A stretch of 64,000 nucleotides of DNA. Origin: an uncultured Dehalococcoidia bacterium. GTDB lineage: Bacteria > Chloroflexota > Dehalococcoidia > Dehalococcoidales > UBA1222. Below, piece by piece: positions 36,713 through 45,432 of the stretch. Each line of letters opens with the position of its first letter. Position 1 is the first letter of the stretch. The notes under the pieces were generated by a model that worked only from the letters and a program-made list of their open reading frames with translations, was not told the DNA's origin and ran no database searches. The translations under genes and the position numbers were made by a program. The stretch spans positions 1 to 64,000 of the forward strand of contig CAIMVG010000009.1 in assembly GCA_903844845.1 (NCBI GenBank), read 5' to 3'.

Positions 36713-37198
36713 TCACCCAATCGTTATATCAGCCGTTTTGTTGATATCGAGTCCCCCCTGGATATCGAGTTTTGCCTGCAGAAACCACCTTATTTGCCGG
36801 TTCGGGATGGCACCCGCCATCGCGGCTATCCCGGCGGCGATCTTGAGCCCCTGCGCCAGGCCGCTCCCCATCTCCGGCATCTGCGGTACACTGCCCAGGA
36901 TGTTGGCAGGTATCTTTATCTCAAAGTGATAGTTCGCTTCCCCGCTGTACTCTTTTTCCTGGTCCAGCTGCTGTTTGAAGTCATAGATGCGGACGACCTG
37001 GGTTGTCTGCTGCATCCCCGTGCTGCCGGACACATGCTGCATGCTGGTAGTTTTTTGCTCCCCGACCAGGGATATGCTCATTTCCTTGGCTGTTACGGGT
37101 TTCTTTACCGAGAGTGAGATATCTCCAGCGATCATGTCCCCGGGGGCATAATTGGTCTTCTGTATCGAGATGTTGATTTTCCCTTTATCAAAAAACAA
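36713..37198 (-). CDS. SpoOM/arrestin-like domain protein
   Basis: A 161-residue protein with an arrestin-like beta-sandwich: INISIQKTNYAPGDMIAGDISLSV, split here into the usual YxPGDxIxGxI pattern (about 17-29), then VTAKEMSISLVGEQ and YHFEIKIPANI. This resembles the N-terminal half of SpoOM/arrestin_N proteins; the second half of the fold is only partly present. The start is TTG at 37198, seven bases after AGGAGG. Function unknown. Confidence 0.8.
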   Translation of the reverse strand: MFFDKGKINISIQKTNYAPGDMIAGDISLSVKKPVTAKEMSISLVGEQKTTSMQHVSGSTGMQQTTQVVRIYDFKQQLDQEKEYSGEANYHFEIKIPANILGSVPQMPEMGSGLAQGLKIAAGIAAMAGAIPNRQIRWFLQAKLDIQGGLDINKTADITIG

Positions 37199-37279
37199 TG
37201 TCGCCTCCTGCTAAAATAATGCTTTAAATATAGCACTACTTACGTATAAAACAAGACATATTTGTCGCGGATGAAATCG

Positions 37280-37498
37280 TTATTTCTGTTTATCGATGGC
37301 TTTTTGCAGGTCCTCGGACAATTCGATAAGCTTGTTGCGCATCTTTATTTTGCCGTTTCTGTCAGGCGGAGTGTAAAGCACGTTATACCATGCGTTGCCG
37401 GCCCAGCCGACCATCGCCCAGTATTCCATCTTGTCTTTAGTTTTGTCTTCGTAGTCGATCGCCACGTTCGAGATAGGCGTCTTTATTGTTTCAACCAT
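37280..37498 (-). CDS. Conserved-looking small hypothetical protein
   Basis: A 72-residue protein with an aromatic-rich middle (MEYWAMVGWAGNAWYNVLYTPP) and a charged helical C terminus (KMRNKLIELSEDLQKAIDKQK). The ATG follows AGGGGGG. No family is recognised. It precedes the SpoOM-like gene on the same strand with an 81-bp gap. Confidence 0.65.
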   Translation of the reverse strand: MVETIKTPISNVAIDYEDKTKDKMEYWAMVGWAGNAWYNVLYTPPDRNGKIKMRNKLIELSEDLQKAIDKQK

Positions 37499-37687
37499 GC
37501 AACCCCCCTCTTAGATTTATCTGTGGAAATTATACAACACTGAACAATCCCTGTATCTAGGTTCCGCGGAATATGAAAAAAGTAACAAAAATGTCATCTT
37601 TTCAAGGGTATTGTTACAACTTCTTGATATCACCCGGATATTGTTTTCATAAACATTGCGATGAAATATATCATGGAGGACGCTGGA

Positions 37688-38236
37688 ATGAAGAACAAAT
37701 CGTTGAAAGAGCCTTTCGGCCCTATCTCATGGTACGGTCTTGGCGTATCGCTCATGTTATTCGCTTTGGTCTCCGGGGGGTGCTCCAATACCGGAAAAGG
37801 CGCAACCACTTCAAGCCCCCCGCCCCAGACTTCGATTTCTTCCAGTGTGCCGGCGACATCCGGCACGTTCCCGCCGTCAACAAGTCCGGTGACTACAACC
37901 AGCCCGGTTACGACAACCAGTCCTGTATCGACAACCACTAAACCTCCGACGACGAGCACAGGCACGACACCGACCCCGAGCGGTTATGTGATCAATATCT
38001 ATTGGGACATGGTCTACATTCCGTCCGGCATTACCGTCCCGGTTGGCAGCACCGTTACTTTAATCCTGGTCAATGGACCCGATTCGAGCCATCCGCTCGG
38101 ATACGATCCTCCTATCTCCTGGACGACTACTACTTCAGGGAAAGATACGTGGTTGACTTATACTTTCAATAAAGCCGGCACATACACATTCTTCTGCACC
38201 ATTCACGGCGCTACCGGTTCGATACTGGTTGTCTAA
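37688..38236 (+). CDS. Cupredoxin-domain lipoprotein
   Basis: A 182-residue protein: a signal ending in lipobox SGGC, a Thr/Ser/Pro-rich linker (about 38-98, many TTSP repeats) and a C-terminal cupredoxin domain. The copper ligands seen are the His in SSHPLGY, the Cys in FFCTIHG and the next His, giving the H-C-H part of a type 1 site; the usual axial Met after the last His is absent. The ATG at 37688 follows GGAGG. Blue copper proteins carry electrons outside the membrane; here the site may be green or perturbed, or bind copper for storage. Monocistronic, ending at a hairpin. Confidence 0.85.
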   Translation: MKNKSLKEPFGPISWYGLGVSLMLFALVSGGCSNTGKGATTSSPPPQTSISSSVPATSGTFPPSTSPVTTTSPVTTTSPVSTTTKPPTTSTGTTPTPSGYVINIYWDMVYIPSGITVPVGSTVTLILVNGPDSSHPLGYDPPISWTTTTSGKDTWLTYTFNKAGTYTFFCTIHGATGSILVV

Positions 38237-38288
38237 CAGCCGGGGCCCGTCAGAGTCAAAGAAGAATTGAGGGATTTCGTAATAATGG

Positions 38289-38321
38289 CGAGGGGCTGTT
38301 CACAAAGTGAACAGCCCCTCG
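38289..38321. terminator. Long hairpin, bidirectional terminator candidate
   Basis: A 15-bp perfect stem, CGAGGGGCTGTTCAC / GTGAACAGCCCCTCG, with a 3-base loop between two convergent genes. No T-run follows, so it may act with Rho or protect mRNA ends. Confidence 0.65.
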
Positions 38322-38343
38322 CGCGATGTCGGAAAACAAACTG

Positions 38344-38760
38344 TTAATGAATCATGAAAGTACAAACCAGCGCGTTGTCCGTAGTTCCTGTGACAGTGGC
38401 AGCCTCTATTCCATCGACAAGAACCACGAGTTTGGAATCATAGGCGACTTTAGTTTTTATCTGGGCGGTAACCTCTACTTCGGTATTATTACCTGTTGAG
38501 AGCTTTACTTTTCCCGCGTGATCAGACGATATCACTGAACTCGGAAGACCTTCGGGGACGACAACATAAATCTTTATTTTTCCATTGATGTCGTGCGGAT
38601 CTCCCTGTATCGAAGTCATGATGCTTACGGTGTGAGTGCCGATGCTCACGATGGGATCGACGTCACACCAATCCCAAATGGCCATTGCAGGAGCCGCGAT
38701 CAACAGAGTCGAAATCAATATAGCAAGGATGGCCGCGCCCCTTAATATCCAGTTCTTCAT
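38344..38760 (-). CDS. Secreted protein of unknown function
   Basis: A 138-residue protein with a signal peptide cleaved by signal peptidase I (about AAPAMA/IW, after residue 27). The mature part is strand-rich (SIGTHTVSIMTSIQGDPHDINGKIKIYVVVPEG pieces, then VEVTAQIKTKV), suggesting an immunoglobulin-like or beta-sandwich domain. Two cysteines, one near each end, could form a disulfide. No family is recognised. No clear ribosome-site motif decides between ATG at 38760 and later starts, but the signal peptide supports this one. Confidence 0.75.
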   Translation of the reverse strand: MKNWILRGAAILAILISTLLIAAPAMAIWDWCDVDPIVSIGTHTVSIMTSIQGDPHDINGKIKIYVVVPEGLPSSVISSDHAGKVKLSTGNNTEVEVTAQIKTKVAYDSKLVVLVDGIEAATVTGTTDNALVCTFMIH

Positions 38761-38979
38761 GTTATGACTCCTATATTAAAAACCCTACTTTAAGAGTAAC
38801 GGAGGTTCCTGGACTAAACAATAGCCCGTTTGGGGCAGGCCCAAACAATCAGGCACGAACGATATAACTAGTTTGGTTTGTTTTTGGTAATCCCTGTGTT
38901 TGATTGCCGGACAGAACCGAATAAACCGAGAGTGCTATTTAGAGATTTAAGGCCATCCCCGGCCTGAAATATAGATGAT

Positions 38980-39456
38980 TCAAATATTCCCGGGTTCTGA
39001 CAGCGCCCTCCCGAAAATCCTTCCATATTCTTGGCAGGCTTTTATCCCTTCGCCGGTTTCAACGATATCCTCCCGGAGTGCCATGGGGCCCAGTTCGAAG
39101 GGTATCATCCCCTTTGAGTCCTGGAGGGACTTGAACATTATCGCAGGGGCAAGGGTATCGTGGCTGTAGGAAACGTCGTGCGCGAAAGGCCCGAAGGCGC
39201 CGGCAAGCTTGTTTTTCAGATAAGGTTTCGGCAGGCCGGACAAGAAATTTTTCATCGGTTCCGGCACATCCGAGGAATATGTCGGAGCCCCGAATATATA
39301 TCCGTCATATCCCGAGAAGTCTTCAGATACCTGAATATCAGCGATTTCCATAATAGCCGGCTCTCCGCCGGTGAAACGGATACCTTCGCCGATGTAAGCA
39401 GCCATCTTTTGAGCCTCCCCCCCGGGGCTGAAATATGCGATGAGAACTTTAGTCAT
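38980..39456 (-). CDS. Flavodoxin-like protein
   Basis: A 158-residue protein with the flavodoxin fold: FMN phosphate loop FSPGGEAQKMA (8-18, with G-G in place of the usual T-rich loop), GYDGYIFGAPTYSS (about 55-68) and KNKLAGAFGPFAHD (about 86-99). The ATG at 39456 follows AGGAGG; 12 more upstream codons are open. It probably carries electrons or reduces quinones, as WrbA-like members do. It lies 83 bp after the YkgJ-type gene and could belong to the pdxT transcript. Confidence 0.85.
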   Translation of the reverse strand: MTKVLIAYFSPGGEAQKMAAYIGEGIRFTGGEPAIMEIADIQVSEDFSGYDGYIFGAPTYSSDVPEPMKNFLSGLPKPYLKNKLAGAFGPFAHDVSYSHDTLAPAIMFKSLQDSKGMIPFELGPMALREDIVETGEGIKACQEYGRIFGRALSEPGNI

Positions 39457-39539
39457 TCCTGCCTCCTGACAACAATTTTGGTATCTCTTCACCGTTGACG
39501 TTCTCTGAAGAAAATCCCGAGAGATGACTGGAATCTTCG

Positions 39540-40409
39540 TTATCGGCCCGGGCCCGCGGACCGCAGTGCCGCCTGAAATTCAGGATCTTTTTCGGCTTCT
39601 TGCTTCAGCTTCTCGAGGCCTGGCACCCTGGACATAGCCAGATACCCTTCCTGAAGCAGGGAATATACTAAAAACGGCATGCTGGAAAATACGCAATCGC
39701 TGGTGATTTTCTCAAAATACGGCATGTCTTTTTCGAATTGCATCTGGGCTTTGAGGTGAATAGCTTCGCGCTGGCGGGGGTGCCCAGCGCGGCACCACTC
39801 CGCAGGGGTGATCGCCACGATCCTGGCGCAGACATACGGCCTTACTTCATAAACAGCGCAGGCGTTATCCACTAAGAAAGGACAGGGAATATCCGCGGCT
39901 GCATATGTGTCGCACTCCAGGTCGAATCGTTTTACCTCTTCTTCGGAGGCGTCGCCGGAAGAAATGCGGGCGTGCAGTTCATTCATGCGGCGAAATGAGC
40001 CTTCTATCCGTAGTATGCGCTCGTTCCAGCGGGGGAAGTTCTTGAGGAACTGCTTCATGGCCGATTCATTGTTATAGAGGTGATAGACAATGGCTTCGCA
40101 TTCCTGCAGTGAGGCTACCACGAACATCTTGCAGCAATGAGAGCAGCCCTTTCCGCAGGAGATGGTTTTTCCCGTGTCCGCAGCTTCCTGCCTCAGCCTG
40201 TCCGCGACGGCGACAAGTGTGTTTATTTTAGAGGCCGAGTATTCCCTGCAGAATATTTCACGGCGCTTGCCAATGGTTCCCTTGTAGGCGGTCAGCCGGT
40301 TGAGGACGATGGGGTCGGGTTTAGGAGCCGGTTGAGCTTCAAGCCCGTGGCATTTCTTGTATTTTTTACCGCTGCCGCAGGGGCACTGGGCATTTCTATC
40401 GGGGTTCAA
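39540..40409 (-). CDS. SEC-C and YkgJ-type cysteine-cluster protein
   Basis: A 289-residue protein. A SEC-C zinc motif opens it (CPCGSGKKYKKCHG, about 9-22). The central part has the YkgJ-type metal cluster: CGKGCSHCC (about residues 84-92) and the later CPFLVDNACAVYEVRPYVC. The start is decided by a ribosome site: AGGAGG lies seven bases before a TTG at 40409, which gives LNPDRNAQCPCG, the usual start of SEC-C proteins; a more distant TTG at 40457 would overlap the upstream gene. Family role: metal-binding oxidoreductase-like protein, unproven. It follows the C_GCAxxG_C_C gene by 13 bp. Confidence 0.85.
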   Translation of the reverse strand: MNPDRNAQCPCGSGKKYKKCHGLEAQPAPKPDPIVLNRLTAYKGTIGKRREIFCREYSASKINTLVAVADRLRQEAADTGKTISCGKGCSHCCKMFVVASLQECEAIVYHLYNNESAMKQFLKNFPRWNERILRIEGSFRRMNELHARISSGDASEEEVKRFDLECDTYAAADIPCPFLVDNACAVYEVRPYVCARIVAITPAEWCRAGHPRQREAIHLKAQMQFEKDMPYFEKITSDCVFSSMPFLVYSLLQEGYLAMSRVPGLEKLKQEAEKDPEFQAALRSAGPGR

Positions 40410-40422
40410 ATCAACCCTCCTG

Positions 40423-40854
40423 TCATAATCCTTCGAGGATGGATACTGCGTCCGCAACCAGCCCGGGGCAGACGCTGTTAGTCAGTTTCTGATCTTTTAC
40501 GGAAGCCCTCCCTTCGGGGGTCCCCAGGTTGCAGCCGAGGAGTTCGCTGCAGCCGAGGAATCTGTGAAGCGCCTTGAAACGCCGGTTAAATTCCCCGACG
40601 AGCGCGAAAACCTTTTCCTTCTTTTCAACAGGAGTGAGACCTTCATAGGACCGGAGCCCCAGCACCATGTAGGCGCCCGCTACTGCGCCGCACACGCCGT
40701 CCGTGCGGCCCATCCCCGCACCGAAAGGCAGCGCGATTTTCAAAGCAGTCGATTTTTCCAATCCCAGTTCCTCGTTAAAAGCTGTCAGGACCGCCTGTGC
40801 ACAATTCATCTGCGATGAGGCGATTTTCTCGGCGGCTTCGTCGGCGCGGGTCAT
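40423..40854 (-). CDS. C_GCAxxG_C_C family protein
   Basis: A 143-residue redox-type protein of the family named after its motif: NCAQAV (about 17-22), FGAGMGRTDGVCGAVAGAYM (about 44-63, the GCAxxG region in the form VCGAVAG) and late cysteines C-x(4)-C (GCSELLGC, about 100-107). Members are usually encoded with redox or membrane-transport genes; their activity is unknown. Its ATG overlaps the pdxT stop (ATGA), so it is translationally coupled to pdxT. Confidence 0.88.
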   Translation of the reverse strand: MTRADEAAEKIASSQMNCAQAVLTAFNEELGLEKSTALKIALPFGAGMGRTDGVCGAVAGAYMVLGLRSYEGLTPVEKKEKVFALVGEFNRRFKALHRFLGCSELLGCNLGTPEGRASVKDQKLTNSVCPGLVADAVSILEGL

Positions 40855-41444
40855 CTCGCTATTTCCTTTTTTGACGCTCTGACCATTTTAAGAAAATACT
40901 CGTGGAGGCGCGTATCATGGCCGAGTTCCGGGTGGAATGCCAGTGCCAGCAGGTTGCCTTTACGGACCGCAACCACAGTACCGTCATCCAGACGGGCAAG
41001 TGTTTCCACTCCCGCACCCAGGTGCTTGATATATGGAGCGCGTATGAAAACCGCGTGAAACGGCTCACCCCCGATATCCGGGATGGCAAGGTCGGTTTCA
41101 AAGCTGTCCACCTGCCGGCCCGAGGCGTTGCGCCTGACTTCGATGTCCATCAGGCAAAGAGTCTGAAGGTCGCTTTCGGTGACTTTATTGGCGAGAAGAA
41201 CCATTCCAGCGCACGTACCCATTATCGGGATCCCCGCTTTCGCCATCTCCTGGAGGGGTTTTATCATATGGTAATGGCGGGCGAGTTTGAGGATCGCCGT
41301 GCTTTCGCCGCCCGGGATTATCAAGCCGTCGAGCCCCGTGAGTTCAGTCGTGGTGCGCACTTCAACCGCCTCGACACCCAGACTGCGCAGGGTGTGGAGA
41401 TGCTCGATAAAAGCCCCCTGGAGTGCCAGAATTCCTATTTTCAT
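40851..41444 (-). CDS. pdxT: PLP synthase glutaminase subunit PdxT
   Basis: A 197-residue class I glutamine amidotransferase. It has GLIIPGGEST (about 42-51), the nucleophile elbow MGTCAGMVLLA (catalytic Cys about 79) and the His-Glu pair in AFHPELGHD. PdxT supplies ammonia to the synthase PdxS to make pyridoxal 5'-phosphate. pdxS is not in this window, although the two are often adjacent; it must lie elsewhere if the pathway is complete. The ATG at 41444 with AGGTGA upstream is preferred over a GTG three codons earlier. Confidence 0.95.
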   Translation of the reverse strand: MKIGILALQGAFIEHLHTLRSLGVEAVEVRTTTELTGLDGLIIPGGESTAILKLARHYHMIKPLQEMAKAGIPIMGTCAGMVLLANKVTESDLQTLCLMDIEVRRNASGRQVDSFETDLAIPDIGGEPFHAVFIRAPYIKHLGAGVETLARLDDGTVVAVRKGNLLALAFHPELGHDTRLHEYFLKMVRASKKEIAR

Positions 41445-41461
41445 ACCTGTCACCTGTAATT

Positions 41462-41497
41462 AAGAGAGGGGCTTCTAGCCCCTCTCTTATTTTATTC
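41462..41497. terminator. Terminator between serA and pdxT
   Basis: An 11-bp perfect stem, AAGAGAGGGGC / GCCCCTCTCTT, with a 5-base loop. The plus side is followed by ATTTTATT and the minus side by AATTACA. It separates the serA transcript from pdxT. Confidence 0.75.
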
Positions 41498-41517
41498 AAT
41501 TATAGCAAAGAAATGGT

Positions 41518-43098
41518 TTATATTTTGACCACTTTGGCGGTTGTGACGTCCTTGAGCGCCAGGATTTCTTTGCGTTGAGCCTCGGGAAGGGGTTCGTCAA
41601 GAGCCAGTATCATCAGCGCCTCGCCACGAGCCTTAAGTCGCGAGAGGTGCATGTAGCTGATGTTGATATCGGCGTCGCCTGTAATCTTGCCCACGGCTCC
41701 GATGAGGCCGGGCCGGTCACGGTGGTCGGAGAACAGGAAGTAGCCGCCCGTCGGAATGATATCTATCCAGAACTGGTTTACCTGGACGATATGCGTTTCG
41801 TCCCTCATCACCGAACCGGAAACGACGGTGGTGCCTTCGCTGGTGACCGCTTCCATGGTGATCAGGTTGGCGTAGTTGTCGCAGGTGGCCTGTTTTTCCT
41901 CAGTGACCTTGATGCCGCGCTTTGTGGCTTCTATGCTGGCGTTGACCATGTTGACACGCTCTTCAGTGAGCCTGCCGAGCAGAGAGCCGAGGAGAACTGC
42001 CTTGAGAGCATTGCTGTCGAATGCGGCGACCTCGCCCTGGTATTTGATGTGGATACTTTTAATCTGGCCTTCTCCGAGGTAGCTCAGGAGATTGCCGACC
42101 GAGTTCGCGAGCTTCATATAAGGGACCAGCACCGGCATGACCTCCGCCGATACGAGGGGGGCGTTGACGGCGTACTTGGCCGGCTGGCCGTTGAAAACGT
42201 CTATGATCTGCTGTACCACTTCGGTGGCTGCCAGCGTCTGGGCTTCATTGGTGGAGGCACCCAGGTGGGGGGTGACGATTATCTTGCCGGAGCTGAAGAG
42301 GACGCTCTTGGTGCAGGGTTCCTCGATGAATACGTCGATAGCGGCCCCGCCGAGCTTCGCTGCGTTGATGGCGGCAACCAGCGCTTCTTCATCTATAAGG
42401 CCGCCGCGGGCGGCGTTGATGATGCGGGCGGTGGGTTTCATCATGGCGAGCTGTTTGGCCCCTATCATGTTCTTGGTCGCTTCGATCAGGGGCACGTGCA
42501 GGGTGATGAAATCAGCTTCTTTCCAGATCTCTTCGAGCGTCTTGATCTCGACGTTCATCTTTTTAGCGCGTTCTGCGGTGACGAAGGGGTCGTAGCCTAT
42601 GAGTTTCATTTCGAGGCCCTGGGCGCGGCGGGCGACTTCACTTCCGACATTGCCAAGGCCGACGATGCCCAGGGTCTTGCCGCGGACTTCTGTCCCCATG
42701 AACTCATTGCGTTTCCATTCGCCATTTTTGAGGGAGGCGTTGGCCTGGGGGATGTTGCGGGCAAGGGACATCATCAGGGCAACGGCATGTTCCGCGGCCG
42801 AGATGGTGTTACCCGTGGGTGCGTTGACGACGATGATGCCGTGCCTGGTGGCTGCCTGGGTGTCGATGTTGTCCACGCCCACACCGGCGCGGCCGATGAC
42901 GATGAGTTTAACACCGGCCTCGATGATGTCGGCCGTAACGCGCGTTTGGCTTCGTACCACCAGCGCTTCATAGCCGCCTATTATGGCTTTCAGTTCTTCG
43001 GGTTTCAGCTTGGTATTTACGTCTACATTGGCATACTGCTTGAGTATGTCGACGCCTTCCTGTGCCAAGGGGTCAGCAACAAGTACGTTCATCTTCAT
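41518..43098 (-). CDS. serA: D-3-phosphoglycerate dehydrogenase SerA
   Basis: A 526-residue enzyme of the long (type 1) form. Substrate and NAD domains come first (LVIGRAGVGVDNID, GKTLGIVGLGNVGSEVARR in part, RGGLIDEEAL, and the catalytic His in TPHLGAST), then an intervening ASB-like domain (about 315-450) and a C-terminal ACT domain (about 455-526), usually the serine-feedback site. It oxidises 3-phosphoglycerate in the first step of serine synthesis. The ATG follows GAAGG; it begins one base after the stop of the aminotransferase gene, so the two are coupled. Confidence 0.96.
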   Translation of the reverse strand: MKMNVLVADPLAQEGVDILKQYANVDVNTKLKPEELKAIIGGYEALVVRSQTRVTADIIEAGVKLIVIGRAGVGVDNIDTQAATRHGIIVVNAPTGNTISAAEHAVALMMSLARNIPQANASLKNGEWKRNEFMGTEVRGKTLGIVGLGNVGSEVARRAQGLEMKLIGYDPFVTAERAKKMNVEIKTLEEIWKEADFITLHVPLIEATKNMIGAKQLAMMKPTARIINAARGGLIDEEALVAAINAAKLGGAAIDVFIEEPCTKSVLFSSGKIIVTPHLGASTNEAQTLAATEVVQQIIDVFNGQPAKYAVNAPLVSAEVMPVLVPYMKLANSVGNLLSYLGEGQIKSIHIKYQGEVAAFDSNALKAVLLGSLLGRLTEERVNMVNASIEATKRGIKVTEEKQATCDNYANLITMEAVTSEGTTVVSGSVMRDETHIVQVNQFWIDIIPTGGYFLFSDHRDRPGLIGAVGKITGDADINISYMHLSRLKARGEALMILALDEPLPEAQRKEILALKDVTTAKVVKI

Positions 43099-43099
43099 A

Positions 43100-44194
43100 T
43101 CAGGCCTTCTTAAAACCGGCCTTGGGCAGTGCGGTCTTGAGGGCGTCGAGAACGGCTTTGATGTCTTTCTCGTTGACCCAGCCCAGGTGCCCGATGCGGA
43201 ATATCTTGCCTTCCAGCTCCATCTGGCCGCCGGAAAGGACTATATCGTATTCGTCGCGCATGACTTTGTTGAGCAATTTAGCGTCCAGCCCGTCAGTACC
43301 GAGAATCGCGGTGACGGTGTCCGACGCATGTGCTTCGTCCGCGAAGAGTTTCAAGCCGAGTGCTTTGACTCCGTCGCGTGTCATCTTGCCCAACTTGTGA
43401 TGGCGAGCCTGAATATTGGGAAGGCCCTCCTTCAACATCATATCGAGTGCCACGTTCAGGGCGAAAACGATGGAAACAGCCGGAGTCCAGGGTGTCTGGC
43501 CGCCTTTTTCAAAGTATTTCTTGGCTTTGCCGAAATCCCAGTAGAAGCGCGGAATCTTGGCTGCCGCATTGGCTTTCCAGCCCTTTTCCGATATGGCCAC
43601 CATGGCCATGCCAGGAGGGACCATCCAGCTTTTTTGTGAACCGGTGACCATGACGTCCACGCCCCATTCGTCTACGGGAAGTTCTATCGAGCCGATGCTG
43701 GAAATGGCGTCGACGATGAAAAGCTTATCATAAGGCTTTACGGTTTGTGCGATAGTCGTGAGATCGTTGGTTACGCCGGTCGACGTCTCATTATGGGTGA
43801 CCATAACAGCCTTGATCGCAGGGTCTTTGTCGAGAGCAGCTTTGATGAGTTTCGTATCGGCGGCTTTGCCCCACTCGGATTTGATTACAGTAACGTCGGC
43901 GCCGTATGTCCTGGCGATAGTAGCCAGCCGGTCGCCGAAAACACCAATGGAAACGGCTAAGACTTTGTCACCCGGCGAGAAGGAGTTCACGACGGCGGCT
44001 TCAAGACCCCCGGTGCCCGAACCCGTAAGCAGGAACACGTCATTTTTAGTAAGGAACAGTTTTTTAAGCTTGTCGGTGACATCCAGGACCATTCTCTGGA
44101 ATTCCGCCCCGCGGTGATTTATCATCTGGCGACCCATCGCTTCCAGAACTTCGGGAGGGCAGGGCGTCGGGCCCGGGATTCTCAGGTTCGTCAT
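43100..44194 (-). CDS. Class V aminotransferase (serine-pathway, alanine-glyoxylate type)
   Basis: A 364-residue PLP enzyme of the small class V (alanine:glyoxylate / serine:pyruvate) group. The N terminus is PGPTPCPPEVLEAMG, the cofactor cup is TGSGTGGLEAAV, the PLP aspartate lies in VDAISSIG, and the Schiff-base lysine is K188 in TGSQKSWM. Coupling to serA argues that it acts in serine synthesis, presumably as the phosphoserine aminotransferase by non-orthologous replacement; such use of a class V enzyme is known from methanogens. It could also work as serine-glyoxylate aminotransferase. The ATG follows AAGGAGAG. Confidence 0.9.
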   Translation of the reverse strand: MTNLRIPGPTPCPPEVLEAMGRQMINHRGAEFQRMVLDVTDKLKKLFLTKNDVFLLTGSGTGGLEAAVVNSFSPGDKVLAVSIGVFGDRLATIARTYGADVTVIKSEWGKAADTKLIKAALDKDPAIKAVMVTHNETSTGVTNDLTTIAQTVKPYDKLFIVDAISSIGSIELPVDEWGVDVMVTGSQKSWMVPPGMAMVAISEKGWKANAAAKIPRFYWDFGKAKKYFEKGGQTPWTPAVSIVFALNVALDMMLKEGLPNIQARHHKLGKMTRDGVKALGLKLFADEAHASDTVTAILGTDGLDAKLLNKVMRDEYDIVLSGGQMELEGKIFRIGHLGWVNEKDIKAVLDALKTALPKAGFKKA

Positions 44195-44323
44195 ATAATC
44201 TCTCCTTCAAAGCTATAATCTTGTCTGAGATTTCAGATTATATCTCAATACCTGCTAAATAGACAACTGGAAGAGGGCTTCGAAATGATTCGTTGTTGTA
44301 CACTTTTCCGCCAAAATAAGAGA

Positions 44324-44346
44324 GGCCGAGGTCATTGACCTCGGCC
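44324..44346 (-). terminator. Terminator of the SPFH gene
   Basis: An 11-bp inverted repeat, GGCCGAGGTCA / TGACCTCGGCC, followed on the minus strand by TCTCTTATTTT. It lies about 25 bp after the stop of the SPFH-protein gene. Confidence 0.75.
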
Positions 44347-44371
44347 CGTTACTTCATAGCGTTGTGACAGC

Positions 44372-45199
44372 CTAGGGGTTGACGACTATGCCGCCAGAAA
44401 AGCCAGTGTTGGGAACGATGATTATCTTGTCGTTGGGGCCGATCTTCCCATAGAGCATTGCAGCGAGGATTTCGGGCGACAGCGACTGGGCAACGATCTG
44501 GTTGGCCTGGGCCTGGCCCTGCGCGGCCGCGATTGCAGCATTGGCCTGCCCGGTAGCTACCACAACGGCCTGTTCGGCTTCAACCCGCATGCGCTCCAGC
44601 GTGTTTTGGGCAGTTTCGATTTGCTGCTGCGCGACGACTTTGGCTTCGATGGCTGCTGTAAACTCGGGGCTGAACTGGAAATCGGTGATGTTTACAGATT
44701 CTGTGATGATGCCTCTTATACTCAGTCTGGCCACGAGGGCATTGGTTATCGCGTCTTTAACTTGTGCACGGTTTGTGATGCATTCTTCTGCATTGTACTT
44801 TGCGGTAATCTCTTTTACAGTTTCCTGGATGGCGGGGTGGGCGATAACTTCCATATAATCCGGTCCTATGTTCCTGTAAACCGTGCTGGCTTCTGTCGTA
44901 TCCAGCTTGAAGTTTATGGCGATATTCGTGGTGACGTTCTGGAGGTCTTTGGAGGCCGCGGTCAAGCCGTCAGCAGTGTATTTTTGAGTACGGATGTCCA
45001 TCTTGACTATGCTTTGCACGAACGGAATCTTGACATGCAGCCCCTGCTGCATGGTGGTCCCTGTGACCGCACCGAACTGTATCACTATTCCCTCGCTGCC
45101 GGCAGGGATAACCACTATGGAGCTGACCACCAGCAGGAAACCCAATAATAGTACCACTGCCCATACAATCCATGATTTTTTCATTACGCTATTTAACAT
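44372..45199 (-). CDS. Prohibitin-like SPFH/band 7 membrane protein
   Basis: A 275-residue protein. One N-terminal membrane helix (about 10-32) precedes the SPFH domain (about 28-190), with AGSEGIVIQFGAV, GLHVKIPFVQSI and NAEECITNRAQVKDAI, all prohibitin-like. An Ala/Gln/Glu-rich coiled coil follows (about 185-245). The C terminus is short and glycine-rich. Such proteins form large rings or scaffolds at the membrane and often bind proteases such as FtsH. The ATG follows an AAGGAGGT ribosome site. No NfeD partner is encoded nearby. Confidence 0.92.
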   Translation of the reverse strand: MLNSVMKKSWIVWAVVLLLGFLLVVSSIVVIPAGSEGIVIQFGAVTGTTMQQGLHVKIPFVQSIVKMDIRTQKYTADGLTAASKDLQNVTTNIAINFKLDTTEASTVYRNIGPDYMEVIAHPAIQETVKEITAKYNAEECITNRAQVKDAITNALVARLSIRGIITESVNITDFQFSPEFTAAIEAKVVAQQQIETAQNTLERMRVEAEQAVVVATGQANAAIAAAQGQAQANQIVAQSLSPEILAAMLYGKIGPNDKIIIVPNTGFSGGIVVNP

Positions 45200-45339
45200 A
45201 AATACCTCCTTTTTCTATATTATTTACTGGCAGCGTGTTGGTGGCGAACGAACCGAATGCCGGGTGGGTTTGGGAGGCTCTCGGGTCAATCCTGCAACTT
45301 AACGGGGTCACATTAAATCAGGTTTGGAAAAACCTTATC

Positions 45340-45425
45340 CCTGTCCCGTCAATGCAAAGAAGCGTGACCCTGCCTTGCCGGAGGATGGCCGCCGGTTCGA
45401 AGGCCGAAATGACAGGCGGGAATGG
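45340..45425 (+). repeat. Degenerate hairpin repeat
   Basis: The stretch GCCGGTTCGAAGGCCGAAATGACAGG resembles the dispersed hairpin unit (stem, then ATGACAGGCGGGAA) in degenerate form; here only bases 45390-45420 match well. It lies between the SPFH gene promoter region and the end of tyrS. Confidence 0.5.
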
Positions 45426-45432
45426 TGGATAG

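Noticed and set aside
41575..43113. 512-codon frame opposite serA
   Set aside because: Antisense shadow; serA is unmistakable on the other strand.
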